Source: Parazoarcus communis | Lineage (GTDB): Bacteria > Pseudomonadota > Gammaproteobacteria > Burkholderiales > Rhodocyclaceae | Direction: 5' to 3' | DNA length: 64,000 nucleotides | Assembly (NCBI RefSeq): GCF_003111645.1 | Contig: NZ_CP022187.1 | Span: forward strand, 3,410,001 to 3,474,000 | Part shown: piece after piece, positions 24,613-33,852 of the stretch | Layout of the letters: each line of letters begins with the position of its first letter | Numbering within the stretch: the stretch's first letter is position 1 | Notes under the pieces: model-generated | Database searches by the model: none | The model's input: only the letters and a program-made list of their open reading frames with translations | What the model was told of the DNA's origin: nothing | Translations under genes and position numbers: made by a program

Positions 24613-25205
24613 AGCGGATGGGCGGCGAGGCGGTCGAGCAGGTGACGCATGGCCGCGCCGCGATGGCTGAGCGCGTTCTTGAGCCCGGCGTCGAGTTCGG
24701 CGGCGGTCTGTTCGAGTTCGGGCAGCCAGAACAGCGGGTCGTAGCCGAAGCCACTGTCGCCACGCGGCGCTTCGAGGATTTCGCCGTGCCATTCACCGTC
24801 GGCGATCAGCGGGCGTGGGTCCTGAGCGTGACGCACGAGGACGACCGCGGAATAGAAATACGCGCTGCGGTCGGTCTCGTTGGCGAGTTTGTCGAGCAGC
24901 AGCAGATTGTTGCGTGCATCGGATTTCGGCTCACCGGCGAAGCGCGCCGAGTGCACGCCGGGCGCGCCACCGAGCGCGGTGACGCACAGACCGGAGTCGT
25001 CGGCGATGGCGGGCAGGCCGGTGGCCGCAGAGGCGTGGCGGGCCTTGGCCAGCGCGTTTTCGACGAAGGTGGGGTGGGGCTCCTCGGCTTCGGACACGCC
25101 GAGCACGGATTGCGGTACCACCTCGATGCCGAGCGGCGCGAGCAGGGCCTGCATTTCGGCGGCTTTCTTGGCGTTGTTGCTGGCGAGAACGAGACGCTGG
25201 CTCAT
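24609..25205 (-). CDS. rdgB: RdgB/HAM1 XTP/dITP diphosphatase
   Basis: 198 residues with the family signature: 'LASNNAKKAAEMQALL' at the N-terminus, 'FVENALAKARHA', 'DDSGLCVTALGG' and 'GFGYDPLFW'. It hydrolyses non-canonical purine triphosphates (dITP, XTP) to the monophosphate plus pyrophosphate and so protects DNA and RNA. It lies four bases after rph on the same strand and overlaps hemW, an operon order often seen in Betaproteobacteria. Confidence 0.95.
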   Translation of the reverse strand: MSQRLVLASNNAKKAAEMQALLAPLGIEVVPQSVLGVSEAEEPHPTFVENALAKARHASAATGLPAIADDSGLCVTALGGAPGVHSARFAGEPKSDARNNLLLLDKLANETDRSAYFYSAVVLVRHAQDPRPLIADGEWHGEILEAPRGDSGFGYDPLFWLPELEQTAAELDAGLKNALSHRGAAMRHLLDRLAAHPL

Positions 25206-25209
25206 GGTT

Positions 25210-25926
25210 TCAACCCCTTAGTGCAGCCTGTTGCAGTTCGGTCAGACGACCGATGCCGGCCTCGGCGAGATCGAGCAGGGCGTTGAGTTCGGTGCGCGAG
25301 AAGGCGGCGCCTTCGGCCGTGCCCTGCACTTCGATGAGACCGCCGGCGCCGGTCATGACGACATTCATGTCGGTGTCGCAGTCGGAATCTTCATCGTAGT
25401 CGAGGTCGAGCACAGGTGTGCCCTTGTAGATGCCGACCGACACGGCGGCCACGAAGTCGGTCATCGGACTGGCGGCAAGCTTGCCGTCGGCGACCAGCTT
25501 GTCGAGCGCATCGCGCACCGCGACGCAGGCGCCGGTGATGGCAGCCGTGCGGGTGCCGCCGTCGGCCTGCAGCACGTCGCAGTCGATGGTGATCTGGCGT
25601 TCGCCCAGTGCGGTGAGGTCGACCACGGCGCGCAGGCTGCGGCCGATCAGGCGCTGGATCTCCTGGGTGCGGCCGCTCTGCTTGCCCTTGGCCGCTTCAC
25701 GCGCGCTGCGGGTATGGGTGGCGCGCGGCAGCATGCCGTATTCGGCGGTGAGCCAGCCCTGACCCTTGCCGCGCAGGAAGCCCGGTACGGTTTCTTCCAC
25801 GCTTGCCGTGCACAGCACGCGGGTTTCACCGAACTCGACCAGCACCGAGCCTTCGGCGTGACGGGTGAAGCCGCGGGTGATGCGGACGGGGCGGAGTTGA
25901 TCGGGCTTGCGTTGACTGGGTCGCAT
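25210..25926 (-). CDS. rph: Ribonuclease PH
   Basis: 238 residues, the standard length. It begins '[19 protein letters not shown]' and contains '[19 protein letters not shown]', '[19 protein letters not shown]' and '[19 protein letters not shown]' with the catalytic acidic residues. RNase PH trims tRNA 3' ends phosphorolytically. It is followed closely by rdgB and preceded by the PP2C phosphatase gene, all on the minus strand. Confidence 0.95.
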   Translation of the reverse strand: MRPSQRKPDQLRPVRITRGFTRHAEGSVLVEFGETRVLCTASVEETVPGFLRGKGQGWLTAEYGMLPRATHTRSAREAAKGKQSGRTQEIQRLIGRSLRAVVDLTALGERQITIDCDVLQADGGTRTAAITGACVAVRDALDKLVADGKLAASPMTDFVAAVSVGIYKGTPVLDLDYDEDSDCDTDMNVVMTGAGGLIEVQGTAEGAAFSRTELNALLDLAEAGIGRLTELQQAALRG

Positions 25927-25943
25927 TGCAGATTCCTGTTGCT

Positions 25944-26861
25944 TTACTTGGTGAATTTCTTGATGGCCGAGTTGATCTCGGAGATGGCGCGTTCGATTTC
26001 GTCGTCGGTGAGGTCTGCCGCGCTGACAGGGCTACGGGTGCGCTGGAAAGCTTCCATCTGCGTGGTGAAGTCGTGCAGGGCCATGGTCTGGGTGGATACC
26101 GAGTCGGGCACGGCTTCGCCCAGGTCGTCGTGCCAGCACATGGTGACCATCGACAGGTTGTCGCAGGTTGCGCCGGCAAGCGTCTCGGCCTCCGACATGA
26201 GCTTCGGAACGGCCTCAAGCAGATTGGTTCCGGTCAGGCCGCGCAGCAGGCCCTGATTGCCCACTGGCCCCCATACGCCGTCCGAGCAGATGGCGATGAT
26301 GTCGCCGTCCTGCAGCAGGGTGCGGCGGGAGAACTCGATCTGCGGCGGGTGGGTGCCACCCAGGCAGGAGTAGATGCGGTTTCGCCCGGGGTGGGTCGCC
26401 GCGCCTTCTGCGTCGAGCAGGCCCTGATCCATCATCAGCTGCACGCGCGAGTGGTCGCGGGTCTGCACGTTGATCTTGCCCTGGCGCAGCAGGTACAGGC
26501 GCGAGTCGCCGGCATGGGCCCAGTGCGCGTAGCCTTCCTGCACCACGCAGACGACGATGGTCGTGCGCGGCGCCTCGGGCAGATTCTTGTCGAGGGCGTA
26601 GTCGAGGATGGCATGGTGCGCGCTCGACAGCACCCGCGACAGGAACAGTGCCGGGTCCTCGAGCTTGGGCTGGGCCTCGCGCTGGAAGGCCTGGGTGATG
26701 TACTGCACGGCAATATGGGAGGCGACCTCGCCATGCAGATGGCCGCCCATGCCGTCGGCGAGCACCATGATCAGGGCGTCGCGCGAGTAGCAGTAGGCAA
26801 TGCGGTCCTGATTGGTCTTGCGTTTGCCGATACGGCTTTCCTGAAAGATGGTGAATCTCAC
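25944..26861 (-). CDS. PP2C-type serine/threonine protein phosphatase
   Basis: 305 residues from a GTG start at 26861 ([15 protein letters not shown]), preceded by AGGGAG. Metal-binding PP2C motifs are visible: NQDR (Asp19), [11 protein letters not shown] (Asp36-Gly37), '[15 protein letters not shown]', 'ICSDGVWG' and 'CDNLSMV'. It removes phosphate from serine/threonine residues with Mn/Mg. The start lies 12 bases after the stop of the Hanks-type kinase gene, so kinase and phosphatase form an antagonistic pair; their targets are unknown. Confidence 0.9.
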   Translation of the reverse strand: MRFTIFQESRIGKRKTNQDRIAYCYSRDALIMVLADGMGGHLHGEVASHIAVQYITQAFQREAQPKLEDPALFLSRVLSSAHHAILDYALDKNLPEAPRTTIVVCVVQEGYAHWAHAGDSRLYLLRQGKINVQTRDHSRVQLMMDQGLLDAEGAATHPGRNRIYSCLGGTHPPQIEFSRRTLLQDGDIIAICSDGVWGPVGNQGLLRGLTGTNLLEAVPKLMSEAETLAGATCDNLSMVTMCWHDDLGEAVPDSVSTQTMALHDFTTQMEAFQRTRSPVSAADLTDDEIERAISEINSAIKKFTK

Positions 26862-26872
26862 GACGTGCTCCC

Positions 26873-27820
26873 TCAGCCCTTGCCGATGAAGGTTTTGAGC
26901 CGGGACCCGAGGTCGGTGAACCAGGTCGCCGGCATGGCTTCGCCCGCCTGCTTTTGCATCAGCGCCTTCTGCAACGAATAGACGCTTTGCGGACGTTTCA
27001 GGGGGTCGAGGTGCAGGCACCACTCGACCAGTTCCAATAGCTGTTCAGAATACTTGCCGGCATGCGTTTTTGATACCGGTTGTACGGTATCGCGCTTGAT
27101 GCGCTCGTCAGAACGCAGCGGGGCAGTGCCGACGATGCAGGCATACATGCTGGCGCCGACACTGTAGATGTCGCTCCAGGGGCCAAGGGCTTCGCGGTTG
27201 CCGAACTGCTCGGGCGAGGCGAAGCCGGGGGTGTACATCGGCTTGAGCATCGGCTGCTCGAGCGCCAGCGTCTGGCGTGCGGCGCCGAAGTCGAGCAGCA
27301 CCGGCGTGCTGTCTGCACGCAGGTAGATGTTCGATGGCTTGATGTCGAGGTGCAGCAGCTTGTGCGCATGCACTTCGCGCAGGCCGTTGAGCATGCGGGT
27401 GAACACGCCGCGGATGAAGCGCTCGCGCACCTCGCCCTTGTGCTTCTGGATGTAGTCGTGGAGGGTCCGGCCGCGCTCGAACTGCATCACCATGTACACC
27501 GTCTGGTTGGCGCGGAAGAAGTTGAGCACGCGCACAACGTTGGGATGCATCAGCTTGGCCAGCGAGCGCCCTTCCTCGAAAAAGCACTTCATGCCGTAGC
27601 GGAAGGCGGGCTGGTTTTCGTCCGAGACCTGCGGTTCGATCTCGCCGTCCTTGCGCAGGGCGAGCGAGTTCGGCAGGTACTCCTTGATCGCGACCGGCGT
27701 GCCGTCGGTATCGTAAGCGAGATACACAATGGAGAAGCCGCCGAGCGATAGCTGGCGCTCGATCTTGTAATGATCGAGTTGAAAGCCGGAGGGGAGTGCG
27801 CAGTTTGCTTGAGGCGGCAT
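26873..27820 (-). CDS. Hanks-type serine/threonine protein kinase
   Basis: 315 residues. The kinase domain fills most of the protein: glycine-rich loop near 25-30, Lys46 (VAIKEY), catalytic loop HLDIKPSN with Asp159/Lys161, DFG at 177-179, and 'PGFASPEQF' of the activation segment. No membrane segment follows, unlike PknB-type kinases, so it is cytosolic. It is co-transcribed with the PP2C phosphatase gene. The pair sits between yicC and rph, an arrangement recalled from other Rhodocyclales. Confidence 0.9.
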   Translation of the reverse strand: MPPQANCALPSGFQLDHYKIERQLSLGGFSIVYLAYDTDGTPVAIKEYLPNSLALRKDGEIEPQVSDENQPAFRYGMKCFFEEGRSLAKLMHPNVVRVLNFFRANQTVYMVMQFERGRTLHDYIQKHKGEVRERFIRGVFTRMLNGLREVHAHKLLHLDIKPSNIYLRADSTPVLLDFGAARQTLALEQPMLKPMYTPGFASPEQFGNREALGPWSDIYSVGASMYACIVGTAPLRSDERIKRDTVQPVSKTHAGKYSEQLLELVEWCLHLDPLKRPQSVYSLQKALMQKQAGEAMPATWFTDLGSRLKTFIGKG

Positions 27821-27912
27821 CTTCGAGGGCGCTAATATTCGGCTTTCCGCAGCTTTTCCTGACAGGGCCCTGCAGTGTAAACGATCGCAGCAGGTTCCCG
27901 GAGACCCTACCC

Positions 27913-28779
27913 ATGATTCACAGCATGACAGGCTTTGCGGTGCAAACCCGTGACCTAGGCCCCGTTAGCCTTCATCTTGAGCTGCGCAGCGTCAACTCCC
28001 GCTATCTGGACCTCAACTTCCGCATTGTCGAAGACCTGCGCCAGGCCGAGCCCGCGATTCGCGAGCAGATCACCGGCCGCCTCAGCCGCGGCAAGGTCGA
28101 GTGCCGTCTGAACCTGCAGACCAACAATGCCGCACCGCGCACGCTGGCGCTCAACAGCGGCCTGCTGGCCCAGCTCGCGGATGCCCAGACCAAGGTGCAG
28201 GCGCAGTTTCCGTCGGCCAAGCCGATGTCGGTGGGCGAGCTGCTGCGCTGGCCCGGCATGCTGGCCGATGATGGCGTGACCTTCGAGCAGATGCAGCCGG
28301 CCATTGCCGAGCTGGCGCGCGCGGCGCTCGACGAGCTCGTTGCCACCCGTGGGCGCGAGGGCGAAAAGCTGGCGGAGATGATCCGCGAGCGCATCGCGCG
28401 CATGCGTGAGCTGGTGGCGATCGCCACGCCGCGCATGCCGGCGATCGTGGTCGAGTATCAGAACAAGCTCACCGCCCGCCTGCGCGATGCGGTGGCCACG
28501 CTGGACGAAGATCGCATCCGTCAGGAAGTTGCGCTTTACGCGCAGCGTATCGACGTTGCCGAAGAGCTGACCCGCCTCACCACCCACCTCGACGAACTCG
28601 AGCGCATCCTCAAGGCAGGGGGTTCGGCCGGCAAGCGCCTCGACTTCCTGATGCAGGAGCTCAATCGCGAGGCCAACACCCTGGCTTCAAAATCACCGGC
28701 AACCGACATCACGGCGGTGGCGATGGAGATGAAGGTGCTGATCGAACAGATCCGCGAGCAGGTTCAGAACCTGGAGTAG
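27913..28779 (+). CDS. yicC: YicC family endoribonuclease-like protein
   Basis: 288 residues starting MIHSMTGFAV, the hallmark YicC N-terminus, with 'LELRSVNSRYLDLNFRI' and the C-terminal DUF1732 part 'GKRLDFLMQELNREANTLASKS'. YicC proteins are recently described RNases affecting small-RNA decay. ATG 27913 follows from this N-terminus; an earlier frame start lies inside the divergent kinase promoter region. In related genomes yicC usually adjoins gmk; here gmk is about 16 kb away, implying an insertion. Confidence 0.92.
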   Translation: MIHSMTGFAVQTRDLGPVSLHLELRSVNSRYLDLNFRIVEDLRQAEPAIREQITGRLSRGKVECRLNLQTNNAAPRTLALNSGLLAQLADAQTKVQAQFPSAKPMSVGELLRWPGMLADDGVTFEQMQPAIAELARAALDELVATRGREGEKLAEMIRERIARMRELVAIATPRMPAIVVEYQNKLTARLRDAVATLDEDRIRQEVALYAQRIDVAEELTRLTTHLDELERILKAGGSAGKRLDFLMQELNREANTLASKSPATDITAVAMEMKVLIEQIREQVQNLE

Positions 28780-28783
28780 AAAA

Positions 28784-29674
28784 ATGACCCCGCGCGACTT
28801 GCTGCTGGCCATGTTGGTGGTTGTGGTGTGGGGTGTGAATTTCGTGGTCATCAAGGCCGGCGTGTCCGAGCTGCCCCCATTGCTGCTCGGCGCCTTGCGC
28901 TTTGTCGCCGCGGCCTTCCCGGCGGTGCTGCTGTTCCGCCGCCCGAACGTGCCCTTGCGCCTCTTGCTGGCCTACGGGCTGACGATTTCGGTGGGGCAGT
29001 TCGCCTTTCTGTTCACCGCCATCCATGTCGGCATGCCGTCCGGCCTGGCGTCGCTGGTGCTGCAGTCGCAGGCCTTCTTCACCATGCTCTTCGCCGCCTT
29101 CTGGCTCAAGGAGACGTGGCGTCCAAGCCAGCTGGGCGGGCTGGTGCTGGCGGCCTGCGGCCTGGCGCTGATCGGGTCCGCCCACGGCGTGAGCATGCCG
29201 CTCGGCGGCTTTCTGCTGACCCTGCTGGCTGCGTCGATGTGGGCCGCTGGCAATATCGTGACGCGCGAGATCGGGCGCCACGGTCCGGTGGACATGCAGG
29301 CGCTGGTGGTGTGGGCCAGCCTGGTACCGCCGCTGCCGTTCCTGCTGCTGTCGCTGCTGATCGAGGGGCCGACGACCATTGGTGACGCGCTTGCCGCGTT
29401 CAGCCTTCAGTCTGCCGCAGCCATCGCCTATCTTGCCTGGGTTGCAACCTTGCTGGGTTATGGCATCTGGAGCCGCCTGTTGTCGCGCTACCCGGCCAAC
29501 GTGGTGGCGCCCTTCTCGCTGCTGGTGCCGGTGGTCGGCCTGACGACGGGCTGGATCGTCTATGGCGAAGCATTGCAGCCGGTGCACTTCGCCGGCGGCG
29601 CGCTCCTGATGGCGGGGCTTGCGGTCAATCTGTTCGGCGCACGAATCATGGCGCGCTTGAGGCGGATGGCTTGA
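28784..29674 (+). CDS. EamA/DMT-superfamily transporter
   Basis: 296 residues with ten hydrophobic helices in two EamA repeats; the first begins 'DLLLAMLVVVVWGVNFVVIKAG' and the second 'GGFLLTLLAASMWAAGNIVTREIG'. Such permeases usually export amino acids or small metabolites (YdcZ/RhaT/YddG branch). It starts five bases after the yicC stop, so it may be read from the yicC promoter. It is convergent with the VWA protein gene. Substrate unknown. Confidence 0.87.
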   Translation: MTPRDLLLAMLVVVVWGVNFVVIKAGVSELPPLLLGALRFVAAAFPAVLLFRRPNVPLRLLLAYGLTISVGQFAFLFTAIHVGMPSGLASLVLQSQAFFTMLFAAFWLKETWRPSQLGGLVLAACGLALIGSAHGVSMPLGGFLLTLLAASMWAAGNIVTREIGRHGPVDMQALVVWASLVPPLPFLLLSLLIEGPTTIGDALAAFSLQSAAAIAYLAWVATLLGYGIWSRLLSRYPANVVAPFSLLVPVVGLTTGWIVYGEALQPVHFAGGALLMAGLAVNLFGARIMARLRRMA

Positions 29675-29678
29675 GCCT

Positions 29679-31319
29679 TCAGCGTCGGCCCAGTTGCTCG
29701 TGCAGTTGTGTCAGTGCCCGCGACAGGGCCGCAGGGCGCAGCACGGTGCGGTAGTTGCCATGGCCGAACACCCGGCGCAGGGCGTCGCCGGCCTGGCTGT
29801 CGAGCGCGAGGCAGAAGACATGGATGCCCGCCTTGCGCGCTTCACGCACTGCGGCGGCGGCGTCTTCACGCAGGTAGGCGTCGTCAAATACGTCGATGTC
29901 CGAGGCTTCGCCGTCGCTGAGCAGTACCAGATGCCGGCTGCCTTCGTGCTCGTCACGCATGCACGTCACCGCATGGCGGATCGCTGTACCCATGCGGGTG
30001 GAGTGGCGCGCGTGCACGCCGCGCAGCGTCTGCTCGAGTCGTCCGGGATCGCCCATGCCGAATTCGCTCAGGCGCAGGTAATCGACCTGCTCGCGGGTGT
30101 TGGACGAAAAGCCGTGCACCGCCACCCGGTCGCCGCTGCGGATGGCCGCCGCCTGCAGCGCGATGGCGGCTTCACGCTCGAGATCGAGCACGGTGGTGCC
30201 ATCGGCGTCGATCACATCGTTGGCTGAGGTGGACAGGTCGAGCAACAGCAGCAGGCTTCGGCGGCGCGGGCTGCGGCCGCTGCGGCGGTGGATGCGCGGC
30301 TCGGGTGGCACGCCGATGCGGCGGTCGATCATCAGCTCGGTGGCCGCGTCGAGGTCGATGTCCTCACCCTCCTGCTGCCTGCGCAGGCGTACCCGGTGAT
30401 CCAGTTGCGTCACGCGGTGGGGCGCGGTTCCGGAGCGGTGCCGGGTGGCGGCGTGGGGCCCTGCTGGAGGCGGCGTGCTGCGCTCGACCACGGTGCTCCA
30501 GCGCACGCGCTCGCGCTCGAGCCGGTAGTCCCATTCCGGGTAGGGGTAGCGGGCGAGAATGATCTCCTGCGGCGACACGCTCCGGGTGCTGCGGCTACCC
30601 GCCGGGGCGGAAGGGGCGTCGACACTGGCCGTGGCCTGCTCGCCTGTCTTGTCGAACATCCACAGATAGCTGTTGTCGTCGCCGTGGGCATAGGGGACGG
30701 CATAGCCCTGCAGGTTCATCCGCACCCGCATCTGACCAAGGTCGTTGGCGAGCACCGAGGCGACGGCGCGCAACGCGGCCGGATCGTCGAGTCGTGCGGC
30801 CTGCGCTTCGAAAAGGCCCCGACCCTTGCTGACCCAGTAACCGTCGTCCTCGTGGCTGGGGTCGAGCAGCGCCAGGTGAAGCCGGGCGACGAGGTCGGAA
30901 AAGCTGCCCTCCGGACCTTGCGGCTGCCGGCAGGCGAGCCTGGCCTGGTGCAGCAGCGGAGCGCGCAGCCCCGGGTAGCGTGCGATCAACAGACGCTCGA
31001 CGCGAGCATCCTCGATGGTCGAGGCCATGGCGATACCCATCGGCTTGAGCTTGCCCACAGCCTGCGCAGCGGGCGAGAACAGCAGGTGGGCGGCCGCGTG
31101 CGCGATTGCGGCAAGGCGCAGGTCATTGTCGGCGTCGACCGGCAGCAGGAGCTTGTCGGCGCGCAGGATCGGGCGAGGCTGTTCCGATACCGGCTGATCG
31201 GACGTAAGCCATTGAACGTCTATCCGGCGGCCGCTCAGCGCGTCGATGAGGTAGCCGAGGGACTCCAGGCTGCGCGAAGCGGTATCCGCCGCAGGCAAGG
31301 ACTCAGCCGAGGCAGGCAT
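29679..31319 (-). CDS. VWA-domain protein of the NorD/CbbO type
   Basis: 546 residues. The C-terminal third is a von Willebrand A domain with a MIDAS motif DLSTS (in 'LLLLLDLSTSANDVID') and a later 'VLLSDGEASDID'. The N-terminal part matches the NorD/CbbO type ('ARVERLLIARYPGLRAPL'). It overlaps the upstream MoxR ATPase gene by 17 bases, forming the classic CbbQ/CbbO or NorQ/NorD pair that activates metalloenzymes (Rubisco, nitric oxide reductase). No nor or cbb genes are nearby; the upstream gene is aliphatic amidase. The client is therefore unknown, possibly an amide hydrolase. Confidence 0.85.
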   Translation of the reverse strand: MPASAESLPAADTASRSLESLGYLIDALSGRRIDVQWLTSDQPVSEQPRPILRADKLLLPVDADNDLRLAAIAHAAAHLLFSPAAQAVGKLKPMGIAMASTIEDARVERLLIARYPGLRAPLLHQARLACRQPQGPEGSFSDLVARLHLALLDPSHEDDGYWVSKGRGLFEAQAARLDDPAALRAVASVLANDLGQMRVRMNLQGYAVPYAHGDDNSYLWMFDKTGEQATASVDAPSAPAGSRSTRSVSPQEIILARYPYPEWDYRLERERVRWSTVVERSTPPPAGPHAATRHRSGTAPHRVTQLDHRVRLRRQQEGEDIDLDAATELMIDRRIGVPPEPRIHRRSGRSPRRRSLLLLLDLSTSANDVIDADGTTVLDLEREAAIALQAAAIRSGDRVAVHGFSSNTREQVDYLRLSEFGMGDPGRLEQTLRGVHARHSTRMGTAIRHAVTCMRDEHEGSRHLVLLSDGEASDIDVFDDAYLREDAAAAVREARKAGIHVFCLALDSQAGDALRRVFGHGNYRTVLRPAALSRALTQLHEQLGRR

Positions 31320-32103
31320 CCACGATGTCCTGCAGGGCCTGACGCAGATCGGGGTCGTCGGTGATGGCGCTGGTCATGGCCATGTGGCAGCTCTCGGCCG
31401 CTGGCAGCCCATCGCGGATGAGCACGCCGGCATAGACCAGCATCCGGGTGGAGACACCTTCGTCCAGGCCGCGGGCACGCAGCGCGCGCGAGTGACGGGC
31501 GATATCGACCAAGGTGGCGGCAAGCGCGGGTTCGATTCGAGCCTCGTGGGCGACGATTTCGGCTTCGGCGGTTGCGTCCGGATAGTCGAACTCGAGTGCG
31601 GCAAAGCGCTGGCGGGTGGAGGGCTTGAGGCTCTTCGCACTGCTCTGGTAGCCCGGGTTGTAGGACACCACGAGCTGGAAATCCGGATGTGCCGTGACCA
31701 CTTCACCCTTGCGGTCGAGCGGCAGCTTGCGCCGCGAGTCGGTGAGCGGGTGGATCACCACGGTGGTGTCCTGGCGCGCTTCGACCACTTCGTCGAGGTA
31801 GCAGATGGCTCCGCGGCGGGCGGCCACGGTCAGCGGGCCGTCGTGCCAGTGGGTGCCGTCGGCGTCGAGCAGGAAACGCCCGACGAGGTCGGCTGCGGTC
31901 ATGTCTTCGTTGCAGGCGAGGGTGATCAGCGGCTTGCCCAGGCGCCAGGCCATGTATTCGACGAAGCGCGTCTTGCCACAGCCGGTGGGCCCTTTCAGGA
32001 TCAGGGGCAGGCGGTGGGCGTAGGCGTGCTCGTAGAGCGCGATCTCGTGGCCGACCGGACGGTAGTAGGGTTCTGCGCTGAAACGGTAGTCTGAGAGGTC
32101 CAT
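31303..32103 (-). CDS. MoxR/CbbQ-NorQ-type AAA+ ATPase
   Basis: 266 residues. Walker A GPTGCGKTR (residues 38-46), Walker B 'GAICYLDEVVEA', a sensor-1 region 'FQLVVSYNPGYQ' and the CbbQ/NorQ_C C-terminal helix bundle 'GLDEGVSTRMLVYAG' are visible. These hexameric ATPases remodel client enzymes together with a VWA partner encoded next door. The Pseudomonas amide operon has AmiB, an AAA+ ATPase beside AmiE, so this gene may be an analogous partner of the amidase encoded 266 bases upstream. Confidence 0.88.
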   Translation of the reverse strand: MDLSDYRFSAEPYYRPVGHEIALYEHAYAHRLPLILKGPTGCGKTRFVEYMAWRLGKPLITLACNEDMTAADLVGRFLLDADGTHWHDGPLTVAARRGAICYLDEVVEARQDTTVVIHPLTDSRRKLPLDRKGEVVTAHPDFQLVVSYNPGYQSSAKSLKPSTRQRFAALEFDYPDATAEAEIVAHEARIEPALAATLVDIARHSRALRARGLDEGVSTRMLVYAGVLIRDGLPAAESCHMAMTSAITDDPDLRQALQDIVDACLG

Positions 32104-32196
32104 TTTTGCTGGTCAGAAAGGCAGGATGGAGGGGAGACCGGTGCCCGCTTGCGTCGGCCGGCGCTGCGGCTCATGCAGGCCTCGCCCTTCGGGTAC

Positions 32197-32288
32197 CCGC
32201 CGCAGGCACCGTTATCCTGGCCGCGCCGGAACTCGCTGCGCTCGGACAGCCGGCGCGGAAGACCCCAGGATGACGATGCCTGCGGCGG
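32197..32288. repeat. Long nested palindrome (REP-like intergenic element)
   Basis: Between amiE and the AAA+ gene, the 24-base arms 32197-32220 and 32265-32288 pair with two mismatches. Inside them a second perfect 9-bp stem CCGCGCCGG (32221-32229) / CCGGCGCGG (32250-32258) encloses a loop containing GAACTCGCTGCGCTC. The whole could fold into a single long hairpin. Such elements are often repeated in intergenic regions of these bacteria; copy number cannot be judged here. It may also reduce read-through from amiE into the ATPase gene. Confidence 0.55.
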
Positions 32289-32369
32289 CGGGCCTGAAAT
32301 CGCCTCAGCGCCAGCCAACGCAAGCTGTCTTGCAGTGTGCCTGGACCGACGCAGGACGCCGGCCGGCGC

Positions 32370-33407
32370 TCAGCGGTGTTCCGGTTCCTGGTTCGGAATG
32401 CCGTCGATCGGGCATTCGGGCGTGCCCACCGTGCTGCGGGTGATGGCCTCCACCTTCTTGCGCGTGCCTTCGGGGTCGTTGATCCAGTCGGCGTAGAAAC
32501 CGTAGGGACAGGCGGCGACGCCAGCGGCCTCCTCGCCGGAGTTGATCTTGCCGGTGTAGCCACGGTGCAGCAGCTTGAACAGATGGTTCTGCGACTGCGC
32601 GTTCTTGCGGAAGTCGCGAATCAGGCTGGTCGACAGCTCGGCATACTGGATGCCCATGTCCTCCTCGCCGCATTCGCCCAGTGTGCGGCCGTCGAAGCCG
32701 ACGATCGCGGAGTGGCCGAAGTAGGAATACACGCCGTCGAAGCCCGAGGCATTGGCCACGGCAACGTAGCAGTTGTTCATCCACGCCATGGCCTTGGCCA
32801 CCAGCACCTGCTGATCCTTGGCCGGATACATGTAGCCCTGACAGCGCACGATCAGCTCGGCGCCCTTCATTGCGCAGTCGCGCCAGATCTCAGGGTAGTT
32901 GCCGTCGTCGCAGATGATGAGGCTGATCTTCATGCCCTTGGGGCCGTCGGACACATAGGTGCAGTCGCCCGGATACCAGCCCTCGATGGGCACCCAGGGC
33001 ATGATCTTGCGGTACTTCTGCACGATCTCGCCCTGGTCGTTCATCAGTATCAGGGTGTTGTACGGGGCCTTGTTCGGGTGCTCTTCGTGGCGCTCGCCGG
33101 TGAGCGAGAACACGCCCCACACCTTGGCCGTGCGGCAGGCGGCGGCAAAGATCTCGGTTTCCTCGCCGGGGATGGCCGCGGCGGTGTCGTACATCTCCTT
33201 GGGGTCATACATGATGCCGTGGGTCGAGTACTCGGGAAACACCACCAGATCCATGCCGGGCAGGCCGCGCTTCATGCCGACCACCATGTCGGCGATCTTG
33301 CGGGCGTTGGCGATGACCTCTGCCTTGGTATGCAGGCGGGGCATCTTGTAGTTGACGACTGCAACGCCGACGCAGTCCTTGCTGCTGGAAATATCTCCGT
33401 GTCTCAT
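32370..33407 (-). CDS. amiE: Aliphatic amidase AmiE
   Basis: 345 residues, nearly the length of Pseudomonas AmiE and visibly almost collinear with it from MRHGDISSS onward. The nitrilase-superfamily catalytic triad is intact: Glu59 (FPEYS), Lys134 (YRKIMPW) and Cys166 ([12 protein letters not shown]). It hydrolyses short amides such as acetamide or propionamide to the acid and ammonia in the cytosol. It is followed by the MoxR/VWA pair and preceded by fmdB-like and formamidase genes and an amide/urea-type ABC transporter, giving an amide nitrogen-scavenging locus. Confidence 0.97.
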   Translation of the reverse strand: MRHGDISSSKDCVGVAVVNYKMPRLHTKAEVIANARKIADMVVGMKRGLPGMDLVVFPEYSTHGIMYDPKEMYDTAAAIPGEETEIFAAACRTAKVWGVFSLTGERHEEHPNKAPYNTLILMNDQGEIVQKYRKIMPWVPIEGWYPGDCTYVSDGPKGMKISLIICDDGNYPEIWRDCAMKGAELIVRCQGYMYPAKDQQVLVAKAMAWMNNCYVAVANASGFDGVYSYFGHSAIVGFDGRTLGECGEEDMGIQYAELSTSLIRDFRKNAQSQNHLFKLLHRGYTGKINSGEEAAGVAACPYGFYADWINDPEGTRKKVEAITRSTVGTPECPIDGIPNQEPEHR

Positions 33408-33442
33408 CTTGCGTATCCTCGAAACTGGGTTTCAGTGCGCCA

Positions 33443-33784
33443 TCAATGGCTGATCATCCACGGGCGCTTGGTAGGGAAGGTCTTGGCACCGTCGGGGCTC
33501 TTGACGGTCGATTTGGAGAGGCCCGATCCGCATCCGCAGCCCGGCCCGTGACGATGGGTGGCGTGGTGTTCGGCGCTGGTTCTGGGGGCGTGCGCGGCGC
33601 GTTCGTTGGTGGCGTGGGCGATGCGGTTGGTGGATGACATCGTCGCCAGCGTCGGCGCGCTGAGGATCACGCGCTCCGAACCCTTGCCGCAGTACGGGCA
33701 GATGCACGGGTCGTTGCGTACGGCGATCGGGCGGTAGGCCGTGAAGTCGCCGCAGTCGTCACAGCGGTATTCGTAAGTAGGCAT
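33443..33784 (-). CDS. fmdB: FmdB family zinc-ribbon protein
   Basis: 113 residues starting MPTYEYRC. The FmdB zinc ribbon has Cys8/Cys11 and Cys29/Cys32 (CDDCG; CPYCG). The C-terminal half is low-complexity, rich in alanine and histidine, with a His/Cys cluster 'HRHGPGCGCGSG' that could bind metal. FmdB was named as a putative regulator in the Methylophilus formamidase cluster; its role is unproven. It sits between fmdA and amiE, separated from fmdA by a hairpin. Confidence 0.85.
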   Translation of the reverse strand: MPTYEYRCDDCGDFTAYRPIAVRNDPCICPYCGKGSERVILSAPTLATMSSTNRIAHATNERAAHAPRTSAEHHATHRHGPGCGCGSGLSKSTVKSPDGAKTFPTKRPWMISH

Positions 33785-33815
33785 CCCGGAACTCCTCGAA
33801 TCTTGCAGGGCAAAG

Positions 33816-33842
33816 CGCTGCGCGCCGCGAGGGCGCGCAGCG
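33816..33842 (-). terminator. Hairpin between fmdA and fmdB
   Basis: An 11-bp stem (CGCTGCGCGCC / GGCGCGCAGCG, loop GCGAG) lies just downstream of the formamidase stop codon. With no T-run it probably acts as a 3' stabiliser or partial terminator. Confidence 0.4.
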
Positions 33843-33852
33843 ATGGTCAGGC

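Noticed and set aside
23371-24645. 424-codon plus-strand frame opposite hemW
   Set aside because: Valine/glycine-rich shadow of hemW; the minus-strand gene has all radical-SAM motifs.
29679-32103. Assignment as norQ/norD of a nitric oxide reductase operon
   Set aside because: No norB or norC is present; the neighbours are amide-hydrolysis genes, so only the general MoxR/VWA call is kept.
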